Source: Phycisphaerales bacterium
GTDB lineage: Bacteria; Planctomycetota; Phycisphaerae; Phycisphaerales; UBA1924
DNA length: 10,616 bases
NCBI GenBank assembly: GCA_025453375.1
Contig: JALOQT010000089.1
Span: forward strand, 1 to 10,616
Reading direction: 5' to 3'
The position numbers were made by a program, and so were the translations under genes. Of the stretch, positions 1 to 5,999 are shown in pieces; position 1 is the first letter of the stretch; each line of letters starts with the position of its first letter. The notes below the pieces were generated by a model. It searched no databases and was not told where the DNA came from. It was given only the letters and a program-made list of their open reading frames with translations.

Positions 1-1074
1 GTCCTGCAGCGCACTGGCGTCGCCCCCGAGGCTTCGACACCCTTCGTTCGCAGCGAGCATGCCGGGCTGATCGTCGCGATCTCCATCGCCGCCGTCGGCC
101 TGGTCATCGGCCTCCTGCTGCCCTATGGCAAGCTCGCCACCCGCATCGGCATCGTGCTCTTCGCGTGCGTGCTTGCGGGCTGGGCGGTGCAGGCGCGGTT
201 CGTCAAGCCGCTGGAGCGATTTGACTATGAACGCCGCATCGAGGCCGGCACCATCACCAGCGCGACGTGGACGCTCGTCCCCTGGTCCCCCCTGCAGCGT
301 GACAGCGGCGTGCAACGCAAGCCCCCTGGCACGCGCTATGGCGAGCAAACCAACCGCCCCGACACCGCCGCGCTGGCCAGCTTCCACTTCCGCCTCGGCA
401 CCGATGCCTTCGGCCAGGATGTCCTCAGCCAGCTCATGCACGCCTCGCGCCTGGCGATCTCCATCGGCCTGGTCAGCACGAGCATCGCCCTGCTCATCGG
501 CGTGACACTCGGGGCCCTGATGGGCTATTTCGGCGGCTGGGTGGACACGCTGGGCATGCGCATCGTCGAAATCTTCATGGCCGTGCCCGTGCTCTTCCTG
601 CTGATCGTCATGGCCGGCGTCCTGCCTGAGGAGATGCGCACGGCCTATGTGCTCATGGCCATCATCGGCTGCTTCACGTGGACGGGCATGGCCCGGTTCA
701 CGCGTGCTGAGTTCATGAAACTGCGTAATCAGGACTTCGTCCAGGCCGCCCAGGCCACGGGCCTGCCCCTGCACAGCATCCTCTTCAAGCACATGCTGCC
801 CAACGGCGTCGCGCCCGTGCTGGTCGACACGAGTTTCGCCATCGCCGCGGCGATCGGCGTCGAAGCGACTCTGAGCTACCTGAACCTCGGCCCGACCGAG
901 TCGGCCAGCTGGGGCAAACTGCTGCAGTCAGCCGTGAGCACCGAGGGTGAATTCAAGTGGTGGCTGGCCGTCTTCCCGGGCGGAGCGATCTTCCTGACCG
1001 TGCTGGCCTACAACCTGCTGGGCGAGGCCCTGCGCGACGCGATCGATCCGAAACTCAAGAAGGCTCGCGTGTAA
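1..1074 (+). CDS. Peptide/nickel-type ABC transporter permease (OppC/DppC family), 5' partial
   Basis: The reading frame is open from base 1, so the N-terminus lies outside the window; 357 residues are visible. The protein is a membrane subunit of a binding-protein-dependent importer of the oligopeptide/dipeptide class. Visible residues about 20-42 and 50-65 are hydrophobic. A long polar loop follows, then the family landmark TDAFGQDVLSQL (about residue 134), where a TD..G.D pattern precedes the BPD_transp_1 domain. The cytoplasmic EAA loop, which contacts the ATPase, is FVQAAQATGLP...LPN at about residues 246-268. The C-terminus ends in the usual LLGEALRDAIDPK pattern. The extended loop before the TD motif recalls YejE-like members. 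An OppB-type partner would be expected just left of the window. Family assignment is firm; substrate is unknown. Confidence 0.9.
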   Translation, partial: VLQRTGVAPEASTPFVRSEHAGLIVAISIAAVGLVIGLLLPYGKLATRIGIVLFACVLAGWAVQARFVKPLERFDYERRIEAGTITSATWTLVPWSPLQRDSGVQRKPPGTRYGEQTNRPDTAALASFHFRLGTDAFGQDVLSQLMHASRLAISIGLVSTSIALLIGVTLGALMGYFGGWVDTLGMRIVEIFMAVPVLFLLIVMAGVLPEEMRTAYVLMAIIGCFTWTGMARFTRAEFMKLRNQDFVQAAQATGLPLHSILFKHMLPNGVAPVLVDTSFAIAAAIGVEATLSYLNLGPTESASWGKLLQSAVSTEGEFKWWLAVFPGGAIFLTVLAYNLLGEALRDAIDPKLKKARV

Positions 1075-1098
1075 CGCGACGCGTGCTGTCACCGCGTG

Positions 1099-1119
1099 GA
1101 GCAAGTTTTCAACCTGCTC
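1099..1119. repeat. Hairpin with GTT-TTC-AAC centre, copy 1
   Basis: Nine-base arms GAGCAAGTT and AACCTGCTC flank a TTC loop, with a single A:C mismatch. It lies 25 bases after the permease stop. No T-run follows, so it is not a classical terminator. A second hairpin with the same centre but different outer arm bases occurs at 5937-5957 in the opposite orientation. Confidence 0.6.
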
Positions 1120-1132
1120 TTGCGCGCGATTA

Positions 1133-1161
1133 GTTGCGCAACAGGTGGGACATCGATGTCC
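1133..1161. other. Pair of perfect palindromes
   Basis: GTTGCGCAAC (1133-1142) and GGACATCGATGTCC (1148-1161) are both perfect and are separated by five bases. Perfect 10- and 14-base palindromes side by side in non-coding DNA are compatible with protein binding sites, but no gene start lies nearby (both flanking genes end here). Function is unknown. Confidence 0.4.
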
Positions 1162-1370
1162 GCCCAAGTGCGCACACACATGGGACATGCGCCACGATTG
1201 GCCCTGCCGCGTTCCAGCGAGCAAATCGACCCGCAGGGCCATCCCCGTGCCGACGCGGCATATGGCCTTTACGCGGCTGCTTGTTGCTGCGGAGAGTGTG
1301 GGTCTCAACAACCCGCCTCACGCACGCTTTACACCCCCGAAAGCCACGTCGCTTCGGAACGCTTCTCATT

Positions 1371-1391
1371 CGACCTTCAGCCTTCAACCTT
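1371..1391 (-). repeat. Heptamer tandem repeat overlapping the purK stop
   Basis: Read on the minus strand, bases 1391 to 1371 are three 7-base units: AAGGTTG, AAGGCTG and AAGGTCG. They differ only at two pyrimidine positions. The purK TGA stop (1386-1384) lies inside the array, so the last codons and the first untranslated bases are both made of repeat. Comparable 7- or 8-base arrays sit at the stops of three other genes here. Confidence 0.6.
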
Positions 1392-2568
1392 CTCGATGCC
1401 CCATCAACGCCTCCACCGCCGCCATGGCGCTGGCAAGGTGTTCCGGGTTGCTGGCCGTCAGGTTGATGTGGCCGAGTTTGCGGCCTGGGCGTGGGGCTTT
1501 GGCGTAGTCGTGCAGCTTCGCCGCGCCGCCGCAGGCTGAGAGGATCGCCGCTCGGTCGGGCATCGTGCCGATGAGGTTGATCATCCCTGCGGCCAGGCGC
1601 GGGTGCAGCATCGAGGTGTCGCCCAAGGGCAGGCCAAGGGCCGCGCGGGCGTGATTCTCAAACTGGCTGGTGACGCTGGCGTTGATCGTCCAGTGCCCGC
1701 TGTTGTGCACGCGCGGGGCGATCTCGTTGAAGATCAGGCCGTCGAGCGTGTCGAAGAGTTCCACCGCCAGCACGCCGACATACTCCAGCGCATCAAGCAC
1801 GAGCCGCGCGATCTTTTCGGCCTCGGCCTGCCGCGCGACGGTGCCCGCGGCGGGGGCGACGCTGCGGCGCAGGATGCCCTCGGCGTGGACATTCTCAACC
1901 AGCGGCCACGTCCGCGTGTCGCCATCAACCCCCCGCACGGCGATGATCGAGACCTCACGCGTAAACCGCACGAACGCCTCGACGATCAGGCCGCCGCCAC
2001 GGGCGTTGTCACCGCTGGCCGCCGCGCCAAGCGCAGCCCAGCACGCGTCGAGATCATCCATCACGCGGCAGATGAACTGCCCCTTGCCGTCGTAGCCGAA
2101 ACGCCGCGTCTTGACCACGCAGGGCAGGCCGACACGGGCGATCGCGCTGGCCAGTTCATCACGGCTGTTGGCCGGGGCATATGCCGGCACGGCGATGCCG
2201 AGGCGCTCGGCCAGTTGCTTCTCCAGCAGCCGATCCTGCGCCGTGCGCAGCGCCGCGGGATTGGGCCGCACGGGCACGCCTCGCGCGGCGATGGTCTCCA
2301 GCAGCGCGACGGGCACGTTCTCCCACTCGGTCGTCACGGCGGCCAGCCCATCGAGAAACGCGTCGAGCTTGGCCTTGCTGGGCGCGTCAAACCGGTCCAC
2401 ATGCAGGGGTGAAATGTGCCCGGCCACAGCATCGGCCTGCTCATCCCAGCAGCGCGTCGCCACGCCGAGATCATGGGCCGCCAGCGCAAGCATCCGCCCC
2501 AGTTGCCCCCCGCCGAGGATGCCGAGCATCGGCCGAGGCGTGGTCGAAGTTGACGGTGACGGTGGCAT
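1384..2568 (-). CDS. purK: PurK, 5-(carboxyamino)imidazole ribonucleotide synthase
   Basis: This is an ATP-grasp ligase of de novo purine synthesis that carboxylates 5-aminoimidazole ribonucleotide with ATP and bicarbonate to give N5-CAIR, the substrate of PurE. Seen in order: the N-terminal nucleotide-fold motif GILGGGQLGRM; TTEWENVP; the ATP-grasp segment KTRRFGYDGKGQ; the EAFVRFTREVSII strand; VENVHAEGIL; and the catalytic-site pattern FNEIAPRVHNSGHWT with the SQFENH that follows, all typical of PurK. Length (394 residues from this start) is near the upper end for the family. The start is uncertain: ATG codons at 2601, 2568 and 2529 are in frame and none has a clear ribosome site. 2601 lies inside the octamer repeat and 2529 leaves almost nothing before the first strand, so 2568 is preferred. 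No purE is adjacent. The stop lies in a heptamer repeat. Confidence 0.93.
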   Translation of the reverse strand: MPPSPSTSTTPRPMLGILGGGQLGRMLALAAHDLGVATRCWDEQADAVAGHISPLHVDRFDAPSKAKLDAFLDGLAAVTTEWENVPVALLETIAARGVPVRPNPAALRTAQDRLLEKQLAERLGIAVPAYAPANSRDELASAIARVGLPCVVKTRRFGYDGKGQFICRVMDDLDACWAALGAAASGDNARGGGLIVEAFVRFTREVSIIAVRGVDGDTRTWPLVENVHAEGILRRSVAPAAGTVARQAEAEKIARLVLDALEYVGVLAVELFDTLDGLIFNEIAPRVHNSGHWTINASVTSQFENHARAALGLPLGDTSMLHPRLAAGMINLIGTMPDRAAILSACGGAAKLHDYAKAPRPGRKLGHINLTASNPEHLASAMAAVEALMGHREG

Positions 2569-2592
2569 CGGGCGAGCGTAGGCGGAGAGGGG

Positions 2593-2740
2593 AGGCAACA
2601 TGGCTACATCGCTACATGGCTACAGGGCTACATAGATGCAGAGATGCAGAGATGCAGAGATGCAGCGCGATGCGGGAATCGAGATGCCTTCATGTAGCTA
2701 TGTGGCCATGTAGCGCTGTAGCCCTGTAGCCATGTTGCCT
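2593..2740. repeat. Octamer array forming a long inverted repeat in a divergent promoter region
   Basis: The whole stretch has a period of eight. Bases 2594-2633 hold five units of consensus GGCTACAT. Bases 2634-2665 hold four exact copies of AGATGCAG. Bases 2691-2738 hold six units of consensus CATGTAGC, the complement of the left units. The outermost 16 bases, AGGCAACATGGCTACA (2593-2608), are perfectly complementary to 2725-2740. The arms could therefore fold into a long imperfect hairpin with the AGATGCAG block in the loop. It separates the purK and hmgA starts and must contain or adjoin both promoters. Each arm also creates an in-frame ATG (2601 for purK, 2732 for hmgA) that is probably not the real start. 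Confidence 0.85.
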
Positions 2741-2786
2741 TTCGCCAACTCCTCCACCGCCTCGCCGCCCAGCAGTATGATTGAGC

Positions 2787-2791
2787 GGAGG
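2787..2791 (+). promoter_or_regulatory. Ribosome binding site of hmgA
   Basis: GGAGG ends nine bases before the ATG at 2801. It decides between that start and the upstream in-frame ATGs at 2732 (inside the repeat) and 2777. The protein from 2801 begins MPHYFRLG, as family members do. Confidence 0.7.
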
Positions 2792-2800
2792 CTTCACACC

Positions 2801-4579
2801 ATGCCGCATTATTTCCGTCTCGGTCTGCTCCCCAAGAAGCGTCACGTGCAGTTTCGTCGGCCTGATGGCGTGCTGTACAGCGAGGAACTCTTCGGCACCG
2901 AAGGGTTCGTCGGCCCCAGCAGCACGATGTACCACATCAACCCGCCGACGCAGGTCTATGGCTGGAAGACGCTGTACTCCACCAAGGCCGAGTTTGTCGA
3001 GGTCGAGGTGATGCGGATGCGTCACGTCAAGAGCGGGCACGGGATGAACGGGTTTGTGCCGCCGGAGAAGATGGCCAGTGGCATCGGCCAGGGCGTCACC
3101 CCGCATGGTGACACGATCGACGGCCGGGTCGTGCTCTTTGGCAACAGCGATGTCGAGATGGCCATCTGCAATCCGACGAGCCAGATGGAGTATTACTACA
3201 AGAACGGCCAGGGTGACGAGTGCATCTTCGTGCACTATGGCTCGGGCGTCTGCCACACGATGATGGGCGCGCTGCGCTTCGGCCCCAAGGACTACATCGT
3301 CATTCCCAAGGGCGTGATCTATCAGATGACCTGGGACGATGCGGAGATGAGCGCCGAGGAACGCTTCCTCGCCTCGCTGAACAGCGGCGGCAAGAAGGCC
3401 AAGGCCAAGAAGCCCGCCAAGGCCAGCAAGAACGCGCCCGCCTGGCGGCCTGCCGGCGCGCCGGACAACTGGACGGTCCAGCAGATGCCCCTGGGTAAGT
3501 ACTTGCTCATTGAGACGATGAACGGCAGCCACATCGGCCCGCCGCCGCGCTATGTCAGCAAGGCCACGGGTCAGTTCCTGGAGCACGCGCCCTACTGCGA
3601 GCGCGACTTGCGCCTGCCGGAGCATGACTTGGCCGCGGGTCGGCCGATGTACATCGAGGGCGAAGCGGGATACGGCGAGTTTGAGGTCCGCGTCAAAGCG
3701 CGTGACTGCATGCACTCGTACATGTTCCACTATCACCCGCTGGACATCGTCGGGTGGGACGGGTGCTATTACCCGTACATCTTCAACATCAATGATTTTG
3801 CGCCGATCACTGGCAAGCTGCACATGCCGCCGCCGATTCACCAGACGTTCGAGGCGCACAACTTTGTGATCTGCTCGTTCTGCCCGCGGATGCTGGACTA
3901 TCACCCCGATGCGATCAAGGTGCCGTACAACCACAGCAACATCGACAGCGATGAGGTGCTGTACTACGTCGAGGGCAACTTTGGCAGCCGCAAGGGGATC
4001 GAAGTCGGCAGCCTGACGCTGCACCCGCAGGGCATCCCGCACGGGCCGCACCCCGGCACGATCGAGGCGAGCATGCAGCACGCCTTCACGGGCGAGCTGG
4101 CGGTGATGTGCGACACGTTCCGCCCGCTGTTCCCGACCAAGGCCGCCGTCGAGCTCGAGGACATGAAGTATCCCGCCAGCTGGGAAGGCGAGCACTTCCC
4201 GCGGCTGACCAGCGGGCAGGAAGTCGGCGGCAACTTCCGCGCCGAGAAGGCCAAGGGCTCTCGCGTCAAGGCGAAGTTTGGCGACCTGCTGGACATCTAC
4301 ACCAACCAGAACGCCATCCCCGAGCCGCTCAAGCGACTCGGTCAACCCTCGGCCCCGACACCGACGAGGAACGTCTGGGCACCCAACGGCGCGGCTGCGC
4401 CGGCGAGCAACGGCGTGAAGAACGGCACGACGAATGGCATCGGCCAAGCGAACGGCCATGCCAACGGCAAGTCCAACGGCGCGGCTCGCAGTAAGCCCGC
4501 GGCCAGCGCGGCCAAGCGTTCGCCCGCGCCGGTGACGGGTGGGGGTGGCGGTGGGGGCGGCGGCAAGAAGCGGAAGTGA
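2801..4579 (+). CDS. hmgA: Homogentisate 1,2-dioxygenase with internal insert and long low-complexity tail
   Basis: This Fe(II) ring-cleaving dioxygenase of tyrosine/phenylalanine catabolism opens homogentisate to 4-maleylacetoacetate. Family features seen: N-terminal KKRHVQFRRPDG and EELFGTEGF; the LEHAPYCERD segment; DIVGWDGCYYPY; PPPIHQTFEAHNFVICSFCPR; and the metal region NHSNIDSDE...HPQGIPHGPHPG. Likely iron ligands are His378, Glu385 (or Asp384) and His414; the His-His spacing of 36 equals that of the human enzyme. The sequence is of the shorter (about 385-residue) subtype I associate with Bacteroidetes. At 592 residues it is far longer because of two additions: a Lys/Ala-rich insert at about 181-235, between two core strands, and a tail from about 464 to the end, rich in Asn-Gly pairs and closing with nine Gly and KKRK. 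The start follows a good ribosome site. It appears monocistronic, ending at a terminator. Confidence 0.92.
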   Translation: MPHYFRLGLLPKKRHVQFRRPDGVLYSEELFGTEGFVGPSSTMYHINPPTQVYGWKTLYSTKAEFVEVEVMRMRHVKSGHGMNGFVPPEKMASGIGQGVTPHGDTIDGRVVLFGNSDVEMAICNPTSQMEYYYKNGQGDECIFVHYGSGVCHTMMGALRFGPKDYIVIPKGVIYQMTWDDAEMSAEERFLASLNSGGKKAKAKKPAKASKNAPAWRPAGAPDNWTVQQMPLGKYLLIETMNGSHIGPPPRYVSKATGQFLEHAPYCERDLRLPEHDLAAGRPMYIEGEAGYGEFEVRVKARDCMHSYMFHYHPLDIVGWDGCYYPYIFNINDFAPITGKLHMPPPIHQTFEAHNFVICSFCPRMLDYHPDAIKVPYNHSNIDSDEVLYYVEGNFGSRKGIEVGSLTLHPQGIPHGPHPGTIEASMQHAFTGELAVMCDTFRPLFPTKAAVELEDMKYPASWEGEHFPRLTSGQEVGGNFRAEKAKGSRVKAKFGDLLDIYTNQNAIPEPLKRLGQPSAPTPTRNVWAPNGAAAPASNGVKNGTTNGIGQANGHANGKSNGAARSKPAASAAKRSPAPVTGGGGGGGGGKKRK

Positions 4580-4600
4580 CCTTCTGGCCTTCCGGCCATC
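4577..4600 (+). repeat. Octamer repeat starting at the hmgA stop codon
   Basis: Three 8-base units begin exactly with the TGA stop: TGACCTTC, TGGCCTTC, CGGCCATC. The match is short and degenerate. It gains weight because arrays of 7-base units sit at the stop codons of three other genes in this window. The segment also contains the inverted pair GGCC-TTCC-GGCC. Confidence 0.4.
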
Positions 4601-4631
4601 GTGATCGGTGCCAAACGCGTTGACGACCCTC

Positions 4632-4660
4632 CAACCCCCTGTCAAAACGGGGGTTGTTTT
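4632..4660 (+). terminator. Rho-independent terminator of hmgA
   Basis: Perfect eight-base arms CAACCCCC and GGGGGTTG flank a nine-base loop (TGTCAAAAC) and are followed at once by TTTT. It lies 52 bases after the hmgA stop and 31 bases before the next ATG, so it separates the two transcription units. Confidence 0.85.
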
Positions 4661-4691
4661 CATTCGTCCCCGCCTCGCTACCATCGGCTCT

Positions 4692-4988
4692 ATGAGCCAG
4701 ACGATGACCTCGGCGACGACGGAGTTCGAGAAGATTGACCGCTGCGCCGACCTGGATCATCGGCCGCGCGTGTTGCTGGGCAAGATGGGCCTGGATGGGC
4801 ATGATCGCGGGGTGAAGGTCATCGCGCGGGCGCTGCGGGATAGCGGGGTGCACGTCATTTATTCCGGACTGTGGCAGACGCCGCGGTGCTCGGCCCGCGG
4901 CTTGTGGGCGACTTGGCGGAGATGGGCCGCGGGGACATCCCGGTCTACATGGGTGGCATTCTGCCGTCGGAGGACATTCCCAAACTGA
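4692..4988 (+). CDS. Methylmalonyl-CoA mutase-type B12-binding domain, N-terminal fragment (disrupted gene)
   Basis: From ATG 4692 the product begins with about 25 polar residues and then [20 protein letters not shown], the first strand and cobalamin-binding loop of acyl-CoA mutase B12 domains. DGHDRG supplies the DxHxxG motif, whose His is the lower axial ligand of the cobalt. It continues through [18 protein letters not shown], after which similarity stops and the frame reads arginine- and tryptophan-rich nonsense to a stop at 4988. The rest of the domain resumes in another frame (see 4871-5800). The middle of the fold, including the SxL-type cobalamin motif, is absent from both frames. No clear ribosome site precedes the ATG. 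Read alone it cannot form a complete B12 fold; it is the 5' part of a broken gene. Confidence 0.7.
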   Translation: MSQTMTSATTEFEKIDRCADLDHRPRVLLGKMGLDGHDRGVKVIARALRDSGVHVIYSGLWQTPRCSARGLWATWRRWAAGTSRSTWVAFCRRRTFPN

Positions 4989-5800
4989 TCGATCTGGGGA
5001 TCAAGGCGTGCTTCACGACGGGCACGGGGTTGATGGAGATTGTCAACGCCGTGCGCGGGGCGACGCGGGCGTATGCGCCGATCGTCGGCGAGGGGGCCGG
5101 TGGCGGGCGGCACGCCATCGCGCAGCTCTCACGCGATATCTCGCTGGCGCACGCGGGCAAGGCGCTGCGGAACGGCGTGCGCCGGGCCAAGCCCGGGCGC
5201 GTCATTGGCGTCACTGGCTCGCCCGGCGCGGGCAAGAGCACGCTGGTGGCAGCGCTGGCTGGCGAATACACCCGGCGGGCCAAGGAGAACCCGAGCCTCG
5301 GGCGTGCGGCGGTCGTGGCATTTGACCCGATGAGCCCGATCACCAGCGGCGCGCTGCTGGGCGATCGACTGCGGGTGGACTTCAACACGCTGGGCGACGC
5401 GATCTTTTATCGCAGCCTGGCGATCACCAGCGAGGACTATCACAGCCTCGACGACATCCTGCAGATCATCGGCGGCGTTGAAGACCCGCAGCGCCCCGGC
5501 CAGGCGATGTTCCAAACGGTGTTCGTCGAGACCGTCGGCGCCGGGCAGAATGAAACGGCGATCCGCAAGCACGTCGGCCGCACGCTGGTGGTGCTGACGC
5601 CGGGCATGGGCGACGCGGTGCAGATGGACAAGGCGGGCATCCTGGAAATCGCTGATGTGTTCGTCTGCAACAAGGCGGACTATCCGGGCCAGAACGAACT
5701 GGTCAAGAACCTGCGCGAAGTCGCAGGGCGGCGGCCGGTGGTCGAGACGGTGGCGACGATGGGCACGGGCGTGCCGGCGCTGCTGGATATGGTGCTGTAG
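4871..5800 (+). CDS. B12-domain remnant fused to MeaB/IcmF-type GTPase (3' part of disrupted gene)
   Basis: The frame can open at GTG 4871 (309 residues). Residues about 7-62 are the second half of a mutase B12 domain: [25 protein letters not shown] and [12 protein letters not shown] GTPase domain of the MeaB/ArgK/IcmF class follows; such G-proteins gate loading and repair of adenosylcobalamin in acyl-CoA mutases. It has the P-loop GSPGAGKST (116-124), [16 protein letters not shown] (151-166), ETVGAGQNE (220-228) and the guanine-specificity motif NKAD (267-270). The protein stops soon after the last GTPase strand, so the C-terminal dimerisation region of stand-alone MeaB is missing. Domain order equals the N-terminal two thirds of IcmF, without the mutase. 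It was probably one gene with 4692-4988; whether this part is translated alone is unknown. No mutase subunit is in the window. Confidence 0.75.
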   Translation: MADAAVLGPRLVGDLAEMGRGDIPVYMGGILPSEDIPKLIDLGIKACFTTGTGLMEIVNAVRGATRAYAPIVGEGAGGGRHAIAQLSRDISLAHAGKALRNGVRRAKPGRVIGVTGSPGAGKSTLVAALAGEYTRRAKENPSLGRAAVVAFDPMSPITSGALLGDRLRVDFNTLGDAIFYRSLAITSEDYHSLDDILQIIGGVEDPQRPGQAMFQTVFVETVGAGQNETAIRKHVGRTLVVLTPGMGDAVQMDKAGILEIADVFVCNKADYPGQNELVKNLREVAGRRPVVETVATMGTGVPALLDMVL

Positions 5801-5842
5801 GGAGGCACTGGGGACTGGGTAATGGCATAGGGGGGAGTGGCA
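5801..5842 (+). repeat. Heptamer repeat immediately after the GTPase stop
   Basis: Six successive 7-base units begin directly after the TAG stop. The clearest are CTGGGGA (5808-5814) and CTGGGTA (5815-5821); GGAGGCA, ATGGCAT, AGGGGGG and AGTGGCA are diverged. The CTGGGGA type of unit resembles the heptamers of cyanobacterial STRR sequences. The period is convincing for the first three units and weak afterwards. Confidence 0.5.
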
Positions 5843-5889
5843 GCACCAGGCATCGAGCAGAATGGCGGCGTCGCGGAGCGACTCCCTGC

Positions 5890-5924
5890 CTTGATCACTC
5901 GAACCCTTGTCCCTTGATGCCTCC
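5890..5924. repeat. Degenerate CCCTTGA heptamers
   Basis: In the middle of the gap between the GTPase and zinc-ribbon genes, CTTGATC, ACTCGAA, CCCTTGT, CCCTTGA and TGCCTCC follow each other. Only the CCCTTGT/CCCTTGA pair is close; CCTTGAT also recurs at 5889 and 5912. I regard it as a decayed member of the heptamer arrays at both ends of this gap. Confidence 0.3.
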
Positions 5925-5936
5925 GGCTCTTATGGC

Positions 5937-5957
5937 GGGCGGGTTGAAAACCTGCCC
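5937..5957. repeat. Hairpin with GTT-TTC-AAC centre, copy 2 (inverted)
   Basis: Arms GGGCGGGTT and AACCTGCCC flank a GAA loop with one mismatch. Its reverse complement has the same centre as the hairpin at 1099-1119 (AGGTTTTCAACC versus AAGTTTTCAACC). The outer arm bases differ between copies but still pair: GAGC with GCTC there, GGGC with GCCC here. No T-run follows on either strand. Confidence 0.6.
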
Positions 5958-5971
5958 CACGCGGTTGCGCA

Positions 5972-5999
5972 CTTGGCCCTCGGCCCTCACCACTCAGCC
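5972..5999 (-). repeat. Heptamer repeat immediately after the zinc-ribbon gene stop
   Basis: Read on the minus strand from the base after the TAG stop (6002-6000), there are four 7-base units in register: GGCTGAG, TGGTGAG, GGCCGAG and GGCCAAG. Three of seven positions are identical in all four units (second, sixth and seventh: G, A, G). This is the 3' untranslated start of the gene at 6000-6416, mirroring the array that follows the GTPase gene on the other side of the gap. Confidence 0.55.

Larger units (their letters stand above)
1075..1383. other. Convergent intergenic region, no gene seen
   Basis: This 309-base gap lies between the permease stop and the purK stop, so both genes converge on it. 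Short open frames exist on both strands but show no recognisable domain or plausible start, and no tRNA fold was found. It holds a hairpin at 1099-1119, two perfect palindromes at 1133-1142 and 1148-1161, and at its right end a heptamer array that overlaps the purK stop. I see no hairpin followed by a T-run, so transcription end for both genes is not explained by a canonical terminator. Confidence 0.6.

Noticed and set aside
2593..2740. CRISPR-like array
   Set aside because: Units are 8 bases, contiguous and without spacers; no cas gene is present.
4538..4576. Nuclear localisation signal (KKRK) at the end of HmgA
   Set aside because: The window is bacterial; a short basic end after poly-Gly needs no such explanation.
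2690..4684. A 664-codon open frame on the minus strand
   Set aside because: It is antisense to hmgA, whose motifs and iron ligands are clear; the antisense product has no domain and reflects GC-rich codon structure.
4860..4900. Programmed ribosomal frameshift joining the B12 domain halves
   Set aside because: About 25 conserved residues are missing at the junction and no slippery heptamer with a downstream structure is evident, so a deletion explains it better.
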